From Acidocella sp. (GTDB taxonomy: Bacteria > Pseudomonadota > Alphaproteobacteria > Acetobacterales > Acetobacteraceae), in the NCBI GenBank assembly GCA_029077775.1, contig JAQNCU010000121.1, forward strand, positions 1-7,862: a DNA stretch of 7,862 nt, in the 5' to 3' direction. The translations under genes and the position numbers were made by a program. Of this stretch, positions 1 to 6,113 are shown in pieces (position 1 is the stretch's first letter; the number at the start of each line of letters is the position of its first letter). The notes below the pieces were generated by a model, which ran no database searches, was not told the DNA's origin, and saw only the letters and a program-made list of their open reading frames with translations.

Positions 1-1
1 G

Positions 2-160
2 GCGGCGCTGGCGCGGCTGGCGGGGGATCCGGCGCTGCGGCAGCGGCTGGGCGGTTGCGGCCAGGCGTTTGTGAGCGCCCATTTCACGGTGGAAAACATG
101 GTGGCCGGCCAATACGCCGTGTACCAGAGACTGGCCGCGGAACGCGGCCTGCGCGTATGA
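2..160 (+). CDS. C-terminal end of a GT4-like glycosyltransferase (5' truncated by window edge)
   Basis: An open frame enters from the left edge and ends at TGA 158-160, giving 52 residues. It contains a short helix-rich stretch (AALARLAGDPALRQRLG) followed by a 'FxxxFTVENMVxxYxxVYxRL' pattern. That is how GT-B fold family 4 glycosyltransferases usually end: the last helix crosses back after the nucleotide-sugar domain. The catalytic and donor-binding parts lie outside the window, so the sugar and acceptor cannot be named. The stop codon overlaps the start of the next gene (ATGA at 157-160), which suggests co-transcription and translational coupling with the membrane protein that follows. A cytoplasmic or membrane-associated enzyme of polysaccharide or LPS assembly is likely. 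The family call rests on a short tail and is moderate. Confidence 0.68.
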   Translation, partial: AALARLAGDPALRQRLGGCGQAFVSAHFTVENMVAGQYAVYQRLAAERGLRV

Positions 161-1518
161 GCTTTCCGGGCAATTTTTATCTGGCCGCGTTTGCCGGGTC
201 GCTGATGGCGACGCTGCTGACCATGCCGCTGTGGCGGCGCTGGTGCCGGCGGGCCGGGCTGCTGGACGATCCGGGCGGGCGCAAGGAGCATGACCAGCCG
301 GTGCCGCTGGCGGGCGGCTTTGCGGTGCTGACCGGCATTCTCCTGCCGGTGGCGGCGGGGGCGGTGGCATTGAAGCTGGGCCGGGTGACCCTGGCCTCGG
401 CCGGGCTGGTGGTGCATGGGCTGGACCGGCGCGGGTTGGAACTGCTGGTGCTGGGTCTGGGCGCGGTGGCGATCACGCTGCTGGGCTGGCTGGATGACCG
501 GCGCGAACTCAGCGCGCGCGCCAAGTTCGCGGGCCAGCTGGCGGTGGCGCTGGCCGTGGCCGCGGCCTGCAAGCGCGTCACGCTGTTTGTCCACAGCGAT
601 GTGTTCAGCTACGCCGTCACCGTGGCGTGGCTCCTCACCGTGATCAACGCGTTCAACTTCATGGATAACATGAACGGGCTGTGCGGCGGGGTGGGGGTGA
701 TCGGGGCGGCCTGGCTGGCGGCCATCGCGGCGCGGAACGGCGAATATCTGGTGGCGTTGACCGGTTGTCTGGTGGCGGGCGCGTTGCTGGGGTTGCTGTG
801 TATCAAGCCGCAATACGCGCTGTTGCTGCCTGTGGTGGTGCTGGCTGTGGTGGTGCAAGCGGGGCGGCAGTGGCGGGTGATGGCGGCGGCGTTGTGCGTT
901 GTGGCGGTCATGCTTGGGCTGTCCGTCTGGCTGGGCGGGGTGGCCACGTGGCTGGCCTATTTGGGGCCGGGCCATGTGGCGATGCAAAGGCTGATGGACC
1001 AGCCCTTTGGTCCCGACCCGCAGGCCCAGTCGATTTCAATCTTTTGGCTTTTGCGCAGCCTCGGGGTAACCATCACGGGTGCCTATGCCGGGCAGGCCAT
1101 CGCGGCGTTGCTGGCCGCCGGTGCCTGCGCGTGGCAATGGTCGCGCCCCGCCGATGATCCGGCCTTGCGGGTGTGCCTGACGGTGTTGCTCGGGTATTTC
1201 GTGACACCCTATGGCTATATCGACGACCTCACCGCTTATGGGCTGGTGGTGGCAATGCTGGCAGTGCAAGCTGGCCCCTGGGTGCGTGCCGCACTCGCCT
1301 GGGCCTGGGTGTTGCCGGATTATGCGGCGCGATTTTCCACGCAACACGGGGTTCTGGTTACGCCGGTTCTGGTGCTTAGCGTGCTGGCCCTGGCATTTTA
1401 TGCCTTTTTCAGCAGGAACAAGCCTTGTTCGCCGAATAAATTGGCCAGCGCAGGAAAGCGCCGCCAGGGCGCGCGGGCACCGTCTTCATCGGCGGCGAGC
1501 CAGTCTTCCACCACATAG
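157..1518 (+). CDS. Polytopic membrane protein: MraY/WecA-like N-terminal half joined to GT87/DUF2029-like C-terminal half
   Basis: The chosen start is ATG 157, which overlaps the upstream stop and begins a hydrophobic protein of 453 aa; an earlier in-frame ATG at 55 only adds basic residues translated from the upstream gene. Residues 1-212 resemble polyprenyl-phosphate sugar-1-phosphate transferases (MraY/WecA/TagO): a first membrane helix, the RKxH..P.P..GG loop (42-54), the LLGWLDD motif with D113-D114, and the NAFNFMDNMNGL motif (164-175). From about residue 214 it instead resembles the C-terminal half of GT87 (DUF2029) polyprenyl-phosphomannose-dependent transferases: IKPQ (216-219), several helices, and TPYGYIDDL (350-358). 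The later MraY/WecA motifs (MGDxGS and the His-rich loop) are absent, and so is the GT87 N-terminal loop that carries the catalytic Asp in PimE-like enzymes. N173 replaces the second Asp of the usual DGLDGL motif. About 12-14 membrane helices are likely. The last ~35 residues are polar and antisense to metW. Activity is unknown; it could be a real fusion, a decayed gene or an assembly join. Confidence 0.72.
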   Translation: MSFPGNFYLAAFAGSLMATLLTMPLWRRWCRRAGLLDDPGGRKEHDQPVPLAGGFAVLTGILLPVAAGAVALKLGRVTLASAGLVVHGLDRRGLELLVLGLGAVAITLLGWLDDRRELSARAKFAGQLAVALAVAAACKRVTLFVHSDVFSYAVTVAWLLTVINAFNFMDNMNGLCGGVGVIGAAWLAAIAARNGEYLVALTGCLVAGALLGLLCIKPQYALLLPVVVLAVVVQAGRQWRVMAAALCVVAVMLGLSVWLGGVATWLAYLGPGHVAMQRLMDQPFGPDPQAQSISIFWLLRSLGVTITGAYAGQAIAALLAAGACAWQWSRPADDPALRVCLTVLLGYFVTPYGYIDDLTAYGLVVAMLAVQAGPWVRAALAWAWVLPDYAARFSTQHGVLVTPVLVLSVLALAFYAFFSRNKPCSPNKLASAGKRRQGARAPSSSAASQSSTT

Positions 1519-2009
1519 CCCTCAGCCGCGCAGAGCCGGAAAAAATCCTGGATCGTGCAAGGGTGGATGTTCGGGGTTTCGTACCACATCCGGCTCCAGG
1601 TCTTGGTCATCGGCATTCTGCCGTTCAGCAGTAATTGCAGACGCAGGGTCCAGTGGCCGAAATTGGGAAAGCTGACGATGGCATGGGTGCCGATGCGCAG
1701 CATCTGGCGCAGCACCTCACGCGGGCGTTCCACGGCCTGCAGGGTGCGCGAGAGCACCACGTAATCGAACGCGCCGTCGGGGTAGGTGGCAAGGTCGGTA
1801 TCGGCATCCCCCTGCATCACGGGCAGACCATGGGATACAGCCTGGGTCACGGCGTCCATCTCAAGCTCCAGCCCGCGCGCGTCGCAGCCGAGATTGCGAA
1901 ACAGATGCTCGATCAACGTGCCATCCGAGCAGCCGATATCCAGCACGCGGGCGTGCGGTTTGACCATGCCGGCGATGAGGGCGAGATCGACGCGCATGGA
2001 TTTGCTCAT
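1398..2009 (-). CDS. metW: MetW, methionine biosynthesis protein (class I SAM-methyltransferase fold)
   Basis: This 203-aa protein fits the usual MetW length of about 200. It starts with MSKSMRVDLALIAGMV, followed by the SAM-binding glycine motif VLDIGCSDGTLIEHL, then the FDYVVLSRTLQAVERPREVL and FPNFGHWTLR blocks typical of MetW. In the glycine loop Ser replaces the commoner Gly (GCSDG rather than GCGDG). The ATG at 2009 was chosen because it lies just after the metX stop (2017-2019) and gives the normal N-terminus. ATG 2030 (14-nt overlap with metX) and ATG 1997 are alternatives; an extension to 2153 would only be metX read in another frame. MetW is known to partner MetX in homoserine acylation in several proteobacteria; its own catalytic activity is unclear. 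It is transcribed with metX. Its last 121 bases overlap the convergent membrane-protein gene on the other strand. Confidence 0.93.
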   Translation of the reverse strand: MSKSMRVDLALIAGMVKPHARVLDIGCSDGTLIEHLFRNLGCDARGLELEMDAVTQAVSHGLPVMQGDADTDLATYPDGAFDYVVLSRTLQAVERPREVLRQMLRIGTHAIVSFPNFGHWTLRLQLLLNGRMPMTKTWSRMWYETPNIHPCTIQDFFRLCAAEGYVVEDWLAADEDGARAPWRRFPALANLFGEQGLFLLKKA

Positions 2010-2016
2010 CGATTGC

Positions 2017-3150
2017 TCATAGCCCGGCATGTTCCGCGCAGCCGGCGATAAAACCGGCCAGCGTGCGGTGGAAATCCGGTTCGTCGAGCAAAAACGCGTC
2101 ATGGCCCTTGTCTGATTTGACCTCGACGAACGAGACATTGGCGGCCACCGCATTCAGCGCCCAGGCGATGGCACGCGATTGCGCGGTGGGGAATAGCCAG
2201 TCCGATGAAAATGACACCAGCAAGAAGCGCGTTTTGCTGCCCGCGAAGGCCCCCGCGAGCCCGGTTTCGTGCGGGGCGGCAAGGTCGAACAAATCCATCG
2301 CGCGGGTCATGGTGAGGTAGGAATTGGCATCGAACCGGCGCACAAAGGAGGAGCCCTGATATTGCAGATAGCTCTCAACCTCGAACCGGTCGCCGAGTTC
2401 AGACAGGGTGGCGGCGTCTTGCAGCTTGCGGCCGAATTTACGGGTGAGTGCGGCCTCAGAGACGTAAGTGATATGCGCGGTCATACGCGCCACCGCGAGG
2501 CCACGTTCCGGGGTCACGCCCTTGGCCCAATAACGCCCATTATGGAAAGCTGGGTCGGCGGCGATGGCCTGACGGCCGATCTCATGAAAGGCGATGTTCT
2601 GCGCCGAATGATAGGCGCAGGCGGCCACCGGCACGGCGGCGAAGACGTGGTCAGGGTACATCGCCGCCCAGGCCAGGGTTTGCATCCCGCCCATCGAGCC
2701 GCCGACCACCGCGAACAGGCGCGAGATGCCGAGATGGTCGATGAGGCGTTTTTGCGCGCGCACCATGTCGTTGATGGTGACCGGCGGAAAATCTGTGCCC
2801 CAGGGCTCGTCGGGCCGATCATCGTGCGGACTGCGCGGCCCGGTGGTGCCCATGCACCCGCCCAGCACATTGGCGCAGATGACCGCGAATTTATCGGTAT
2901 CGACCGGCTGTCCGGGCCCGACGACGCGGTCCCACCAGCCGGGTTTGCCGGTCTCGGGGTTGGTCTCGGCCACGTATTGGTCGCCGGTTAATGCGTGGCA
3001 GACCAGAATGGCGTTGGACCGTGCGGCGTTTAGCAGTCCGTAGACCCGATAGGCAATGGTGAGGCTGCGCAGGCGGCGGCCGCAATCAAGCGCCAGCCCG
3101 TCGGGGAAATCGATGCTCTCATGCAGGGTTTCGGGAAAGGGCTGATCCAT
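2017..3150 (-). CDS. metX: MetX, homoserine O-acetyltransferase (alpha/beta-hydrolase fold)
   Basis: The 377-aa product acylates homoserine, the first committed step of methionine synthesis, in the cytoplasm. Key blocks are CHALTGDQYV (51-60), ICANVLGGCMGTTGP (91-105), the nucleophile elbow GGSMGGMQ with S152, SSDWLFP with D317 and DKGHDAFLL with H350, together a complete Ser-Asp-His triad in the expected order. ATG 3150 was chosen because MDQPFPETLHESIDF matches the usual MetX length; an extension to 3189 adds an unlikely basic, Cys-containing leader. There is no good Shine-Dalgarno in front of 3150, consistent with a very short leader (see the candidate promoter). Some MetX-family enzymes are succinyltransferases; the acyl donor cannot be settled by eye, so the acetyl assignment is the family default. 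metW follows after 7 bases. No SAM riboswitch was recognised upstream. Confidence 0.94.
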   Translation of the reverse strand: MDQPFPETLHESIDFPDGLALDCGRRLRSLTIAYRVYGLLNAARSNAILVCHALTGDQYVAETNPETGKPGWWDRVVGPGQPVDTDKFAVICANVLGGCMGTTGPRSPHDDRPDEPWGTDFPPVTINDMVRAQKRLIDHLGISRLFAVVGGSMGGMQTLAWAAMYPDHVFAAVPVAACAYHSAQNIAFHEIGRQAIAADPAFHNGRYWAKGVTPERGLAVARMTAHITYVSEAALTRKFGRKLQDAATLSELGDRFEVESYLQYQGSSFVRRFDANSYLTMTRAMDLFDLAAPHETGLAGAFAGSKTRFLLVSFSSDWLFPTAQSRAIAWALNAVAANVSFVEVKSDKGHDAFLLDEPDFHRTLAGFIAGCAEHAGL

Positions 3151-3160
3151 CGCAGGGCCG

Positions 3161-3189
3161 CATATGCGGCTTTGCCGGGGGCGGTGCAA
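3161..3189 (-). promoter_or_regulatory. Candidate sigma70-type promoter for metX-metW
   Basis: On the minus strand TTGCAC (3189-3184) is followed, after exactly 17 bases, by CATATG (3166-3161). The -35 is good and the -10 poor (three of six consensus bases). Transcription would start near 3154, leaving only a few bases before the metX ATG at 3150, which would explain the missing ribosome-binding site. Short hexamer matches are common by chance, so this is tentative. Confidence 0.3.
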
Positions 3190-3238
3190 TCCCCGATGCG
3201 CCAGCCCCTATATGCGGGCGTTTGTCATGGTGCCGTGC

Positions 3239-3267
3239 TTGGCGGCGCTGGTGCAATTGGCTATCAC
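3239..3267 (+). promoter_or_regulatory. Candidate sigma70-type promoter for the chorismate mutase operon
   Basis: TTGGCG (3239-3244) and TATCAC (3262-3267) are separated by exactly 17 bases. The predicted transcription start, about 7 bases after the -10, falls at or next to the ATG at 3275, so the message could be leaderless. This agrees with the lack of a Shine-Dalgarno in front of that ATG. It is a visual match only and would not be used if translation really began at 3212 or 3227. Confidence 0.35.
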
Positions 3268-3274
3268 TGCGCTG

Positions 3275-4135
3275 ATGGATGATCAGCCCACCCCGCTTAG
3301 CAGTCTTGGCCAGTTGCGGGCACAGATCGACGCCATCGACGACCAGATCCATGATTTGTTGATGCGCCGCGCGCTGGTGGTCGAGGAAGTGGCCCATGAC
3401 GCCGGCAAAGGTGGGACAAAAATCCGGCCTGGGCGAGAGGCGCGGATTTTGCGCCGGTTGCTGGGCCGCCATGCGGGTTCACTGCCCGCGCAGGCGATCA
3501 CGCGGTTCTGGCGGGAGATGTTCGCCGCGGCATTGATCATCGAGGGCGGGCAGACCATCGCGGTCTCCGATGGTGAGGGCGGGGCCGACCGGCTGGCGCT
3601 GGCACGCGAGCATTTCGGGCCGCTGACGCCGATGCGCCGCCACCACAACCCGGCGCAAACCCTGGCCGATGTGGCGCGGGAGAGCGCGCAGGTGGCGGTG
3701 TTGCCCGAACCCGGCGAGGATGATGAGAGCGAAGGTGGCTGGTGGACGGCCCTGACCGCGACCGGCGCGCGGCGGCTGCACGTGATCGCGAAAATTCCGT
3801 TCTGGACACGCCGGGCCGAGGGCTCGCCGCAGGGTTCGGCGCTGGTTGTGGCGGGCATCCGCCCGGATGCGAGCGGCGCTGATAAAACCCTCGTGGTGCT
3901 GGAGCTTAAGGGAGACACCTCGCGCACCCGCGTGATCACATTGCTGAAAGATGCCGGGTTCACGCCGGGGCAGATCTGGATGCGGCGGGTACCGGGCGAT
4001 CTTGCGGTGCATGCGCTGGTGGAGCTGGATGGGTTTCTCGAAGAGGACGATCCGCGGCTTGGCGCGATTTCGGGGCAGGGTGGGCGGCCCGTGGTGATTG
4101 GCAGTTTCGCGGTGCCCTTGGGCGAGGGGGTATGA
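3275..4135 (+). CDS. AroQ-class chorismate mutase with degenerate prephenate-dehydratase/ACT-like C-terminal region
   Basis: The product is 286 aa. Residues 11-90 form an all-helical AroQ chorismate mutase domain: LRAQIDAIDDQIHDLLMRR (R15, R31/R32), PGREARILRRLL (R54, E55), and the ITRFWREMFAAAL helix. This domain converts chorismate to prephenate in the cytoplasm. The rest (about 92-286) resembles a prephenate dehydratase layout: a VAVLPEPGEDDESEGGWW segment where dehydratases have a 'PIENS' strand, then an ACT-like segment from KTLVVLELKGD to ALVELDGF. The dehydratase TRF active-site motif and the ACT ESRP motif are not visible, so this part is probably non-catalytic and perhaps regulatory. 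The chosen ATG gives the normal domain start; ATG 3212 would add a hydrophobic leader. It is the first gene of the operon and overlaps the aminotransferase by ATGA (4132-4135). Confidence 0.82.
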   Translation: MDDQPTPLSSLGQLRAQIDAIDDQIHDLLMRRALVVEEVAHDAGKGGTKIRPGREARILRRLLGRHAGSLPAQAITRFWREMFAAALIIEGGQTIAVSDGEGGADRLALAREHFGPLTPMRRHHNPAQTLADVARESAQVAVLPEPGEDDESEGGWWTALTATGARRLHVIAKIPFWTRRAEGSPQGSALVVAGIRPDASGADKTLVVLELKGDTSRTRVITLLKDAGFTPGQIWMRRVPGDLAVHALVELDGFLEEDDPRLGAISGQGGRPVVIGSFAVPLGEGV

Positions 4136-5217
4136 GCGGGCCGATCGCGCGGCCCGAGGTGTTCGCGGTCGCCCCCTATGTCGGCGGCGAATCGGTGTTG
4201 CCCGGGGTGGCGCGGGTGGTGAAATTGTCATCGAATGAGGGCGCGTTCGGCGCGCCGCCCGCCGCGCGCGAAGCCCTGGCCCAAGCGGCGGCGAACCTGC
4301 ATCGTTATCCCGATGGCGGCATGGCGCGGCTGCGCGGTTCCATCGGCGCGGCATTCGGGCTCGATGCCGCGCGGATTGTCTGCGGCAATGGCTCGGATGA
4401 GCTAATATCGCTGTTGATCCAAGCCTATGGCGGCTCGGGGACCGAACTGATCATGAGCGCGCATGGCTTCGCGATTTATGAGATCGCCGGCAAGCTCGCG
4501 GGCTGCGTGGTGCACAAGGCGCCGGAGCCAGAATTGATCGCCGATGTCGATAACGTTCTGGCGCTGGTGAATGATGCCACGCGGATGGTGTTCATCGCCA
4601 ACCCGAACAACCCCACGGGCGCGCTGCTGGGGGCGGATGAAATGGCGCGGCTGCGCGCGAACCTACCCGCGCATGTGCTGCTGGTGGTCGATGCCGCCTA
4701 TGCCGAATATGTCGAGCGCGCGGATTACGATGCCGGTGTCGGGTTGGTCGATGCCGGGGACAACACGGTCATGACGCGCACCTTTTCGAAGATTTTCGGG
4801 CTGGGTGGCGCGCGGCTGGGCTGGGCCTATGCGCCGCCTGCCATTGTGGATGTGCTGAACCGGATGCGCCCGCCTTTTAACGTGAATGCAGGCGCCGCGC
4901 TGGCGGCGGAGGCGGCCTTGGCGGCCCCTGGCTGGATTGAACAGGGGCGCGCGCACAACACCCAGGCGCGGGCGCTTCTGGCTCAGCGGCTGATACAAAG
5001 CGGGCTCGTGGTTCATCCGTCCGAGGCGAATTTTTTACTGGTGGATTTTGGCGCGCCATCCCGCGCGCAGGCAGCGGATGCGTTTTTGCGGGGGCAGGGG
5101 ATTATTGTGCGGAATGTAACATCATACGGCTTGCCGAGCTGCCTGCGGATTACGATTGGCACCGATGAGGAATGCGGTCTTGTGGCGCAGGCGTTAAGCG
5201 AGTTTGTGCATGGCTGA
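4132..5217 (+). CDS. hisC: HisC-type histidinol-phosphate / aromatic aminotransferase (PLP, fold type I)
   Basis: The 361-aa length is normal for HisC. Visible blocks are KLSSNEGAFG (31-40), CGNGSDELI (84-92), ANPNNPTG (156-163), VVDAAYAEY with D187 and Y190, the PLP-lysine block TFSKIFGLGGARLGW with K220 and R228, and CLRITIG with R339, which binds the substrate carboxylate. The enzyme moves an amino group between glutamate and imidazole-acetol phosphate; close relatives also accept phenylpyruvate, hydroxyphenylpyruvate or prephenate. The start ATG overlaps the chorismate mutase stop, and the 3' end overlaps the dehydrogenase start by 8 bases. Sitting between these two enzymes it very likely works on aromatic keto acids, perhaps as well as in histidine synthesis. 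A similar hisC-dehydrogenase pairing is known from Zymomonas mobilis. Which role dominates cannot be told from sequence alone. Confidence 0.92.
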   Translation: MSGPIARPEVFAVAPYVGGESVLPGVARVVKLSSNEGAFGAPPAAREALAQAAANLHRYPDGGMARLRGSIGAAFGLDAARIVCGNGSDELISLLIQAYGGSGTELIMSAHGFAIYEIAGKLAGCVVHKAPEPELIADVDNVLALVNDATRMVFIANPNNPTGALLGADEMARLRANLPAHVLLVVDAAYAEYVERADYDAGVGLVDAGDNTVMTRTFSKIFGLGGARLGWAYAPPAIVDVLNRMRPPFNVNAGAALAAEAALAAPGWIEQGRAHNTQARALLAQRLIQSGLVVHPSEANFLLVDFGAPSRAQAADAFLRGQGIIVRNVTSYGLPSCLRITIGTDEECGLVAQALSEFVHG

Positions 5218-6097
5218 GGCTTTGTTCAGGCGGCTTGCGATCATCGGGATTGGGCTGATCGGCAGCTCGGTGGCGCGCGGCGCGCGGGAATATGGCGGGA
5301 TCGCGGAATGCCTCGTGATCTGCGATGCCGATTTGGATGTGCTCGCCCGGGCGCAAGCTTTGGGCCTGGGCGATGAGTACGAGGCCGATCCCGCGCGGGC
5401 GGTGGCGGGTGCCGATTGTGTGATGCTCTGCGCGCCGGTGGGTGCTTATACCGCGCTGGCGGCGGCCATCGGGCCGCATCTGGCGGCCGGCGCGATCCTC
5501 ACGGATGTCGGCTCGACCAAGCAATCGGTGCTGCGCGATGTCGGGCCGTTGGTGCCGCCAACGGTCAGCTTCGTGCCGGGTCACCCGATCGCGGGGACCG
5601 AGTTTTCCGGCCCGGATGCCGGGCTCGCGGATTTGTTCCGGGGCCGGTGGTGCCTGTTGACGCCGCCACCGGGGACTGACGAGGCGGCGGTGCGGCGTAT
5701 CCGCGCCCTTTGGGGCATTCTGGGCGCGCAGACGGCGGTGATGGATGCGCCGCATCATGACCGGGTATGCGCGATTGTAAGCCATTTGCCGCATCTGATC
5801 GCTTTTACCATTTGCGGCACGGCGGATGATCTGGCCGATGAGACCCGCCAGGAGGTTCTCCAATTCGCGGCCTCGGGGTTCCGGGATTTTACGCGCATCG
5901 CCTCGTCCGACCCGGTGATGTGGCGCGATATTTTTTTGAACAACAAGGAGGCGCTGCTGGAAATGCTCGCCCGGTTCTCAGAGGATGCGCAGGCCATGGC
6001 GCGCGCGGTGCGCTGGGGCGATGCCGCATATATCGAGGATAAGATCGTGCGCAGCCGCAAGATCAGGAAGAGCCTGATCGATTTGAAACAGGCCTGA
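5210..6097 (+). CDS. tyrA: Prephenate/arogenate (cyclohexadienyl) dehydrogenase, TyrA family
   Basis: The 295-aa product is a complete TyrA. The Rossmann dinucleotide loop GIGLIGSS is at 13-20, TDVGSTKQSV is at 98-107, the HPIAGTEFSG block with the catalytic H125 is at 125-134, HHDRVCAIVSHLPHL is at 172-186, and GFRDFTRIA is at 213-221. It oxidatively decarboxylates prephenate to 4-hydroxyphenylpyruvate, or arogenate to tyrosine, with NAD(P)+ in the cytoplasm. The acidic residue after the second strand (ICDAD, 37-41) suggests NAD+. ATG 5210 overlaps the hisC end by 8 bases; a TTG at 5204 would add only two residues. There is no ACT domain, so feedback control, if any, may sit in the chorismate mutase tail or act in the core. 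Zymomonas calls the equivalent gene tyrC. Confidence 0.93.
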   Translation: MAEALFRRLAIIGIGLIGSSVARGAREYGGIAECLVICDADLDVLARAQALGLGDEYEADPARAVAGADCVMLCAPVGAYTALAAAIGPHLAAGAILTDVGSTKQSVLRDVGPLVPPTVSFVPGHPIAGTEFSGPDAGLADLFRGRWCLLTPPPGTDEAAVRRIRALWGILGAQTAVMDAPHHDRVCAIVSHLPHLIAFTICGTADDLADETRQEVLQFAASGFRDFTRIASSDPVMWRDIFLNNKEALLEMLARFSEDAQAMARAVRWGDAAYIEDKIVRSRKIRKSLIDLKQA

Positions 6098-6104
6098 GGA
6101 GGGG
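6097..6104 (+). promoter_or_regulatory. Strong Shine-Dalgarno for the NIPSNAP gene
   Basis: AGGAGGGG begins on the last base of the tyrA stop codon and ends 9 bases before the ATG at 6114. It is the only clear ribosome-binding site among the operon junctions; the others rely on overlapping start and stop codons. Together with the ATGA overlap into glmU, it may set the translation rate of both the NIPSNAP protein and GlmU. Confidence 0.75.
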
Positions 6105-6113
6105 CGTGAGACC

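Noticed and set aside
2010..2153. Extended MetW N-terminus starting at 2153
   Set aside because: The extra residues are the metX 3' end read in another frame and do not resemble MetW; the family normally begins near MRVDL.
2269..2991. Plus-strand open frame (240 codons) antisense to metX
   Set aside because: It is Gly/His/Arg-rich low-complexity translation fully inside metX, which has a complete catalytic triad on the other strand.
3151..3274. SAM-II-type riboswitch upstream of metX
   Set aside because: Alphaproteobacterial methionine genes often have one, but the likely leader here is only a few bases and no matching stem or pseudoknot pattern was seen.
3479..4354. Long minus-strand open frame (291 codons) opposite the chorismate mutase and hisC starts
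   Set aside because: The protein is rich in Arg, Pro, Ala and His with no recognisable motif, and it lies across two well-supported genes; such frames are common opposite GC-rich coding DNA.
5150..5863. Minus-strand open frame (237 codons) opposite tyrA
   Set aside because: No family motif, skewed Arg/His/Pro composition, and it is wholly covered by hisC/tyrA coding sequence.
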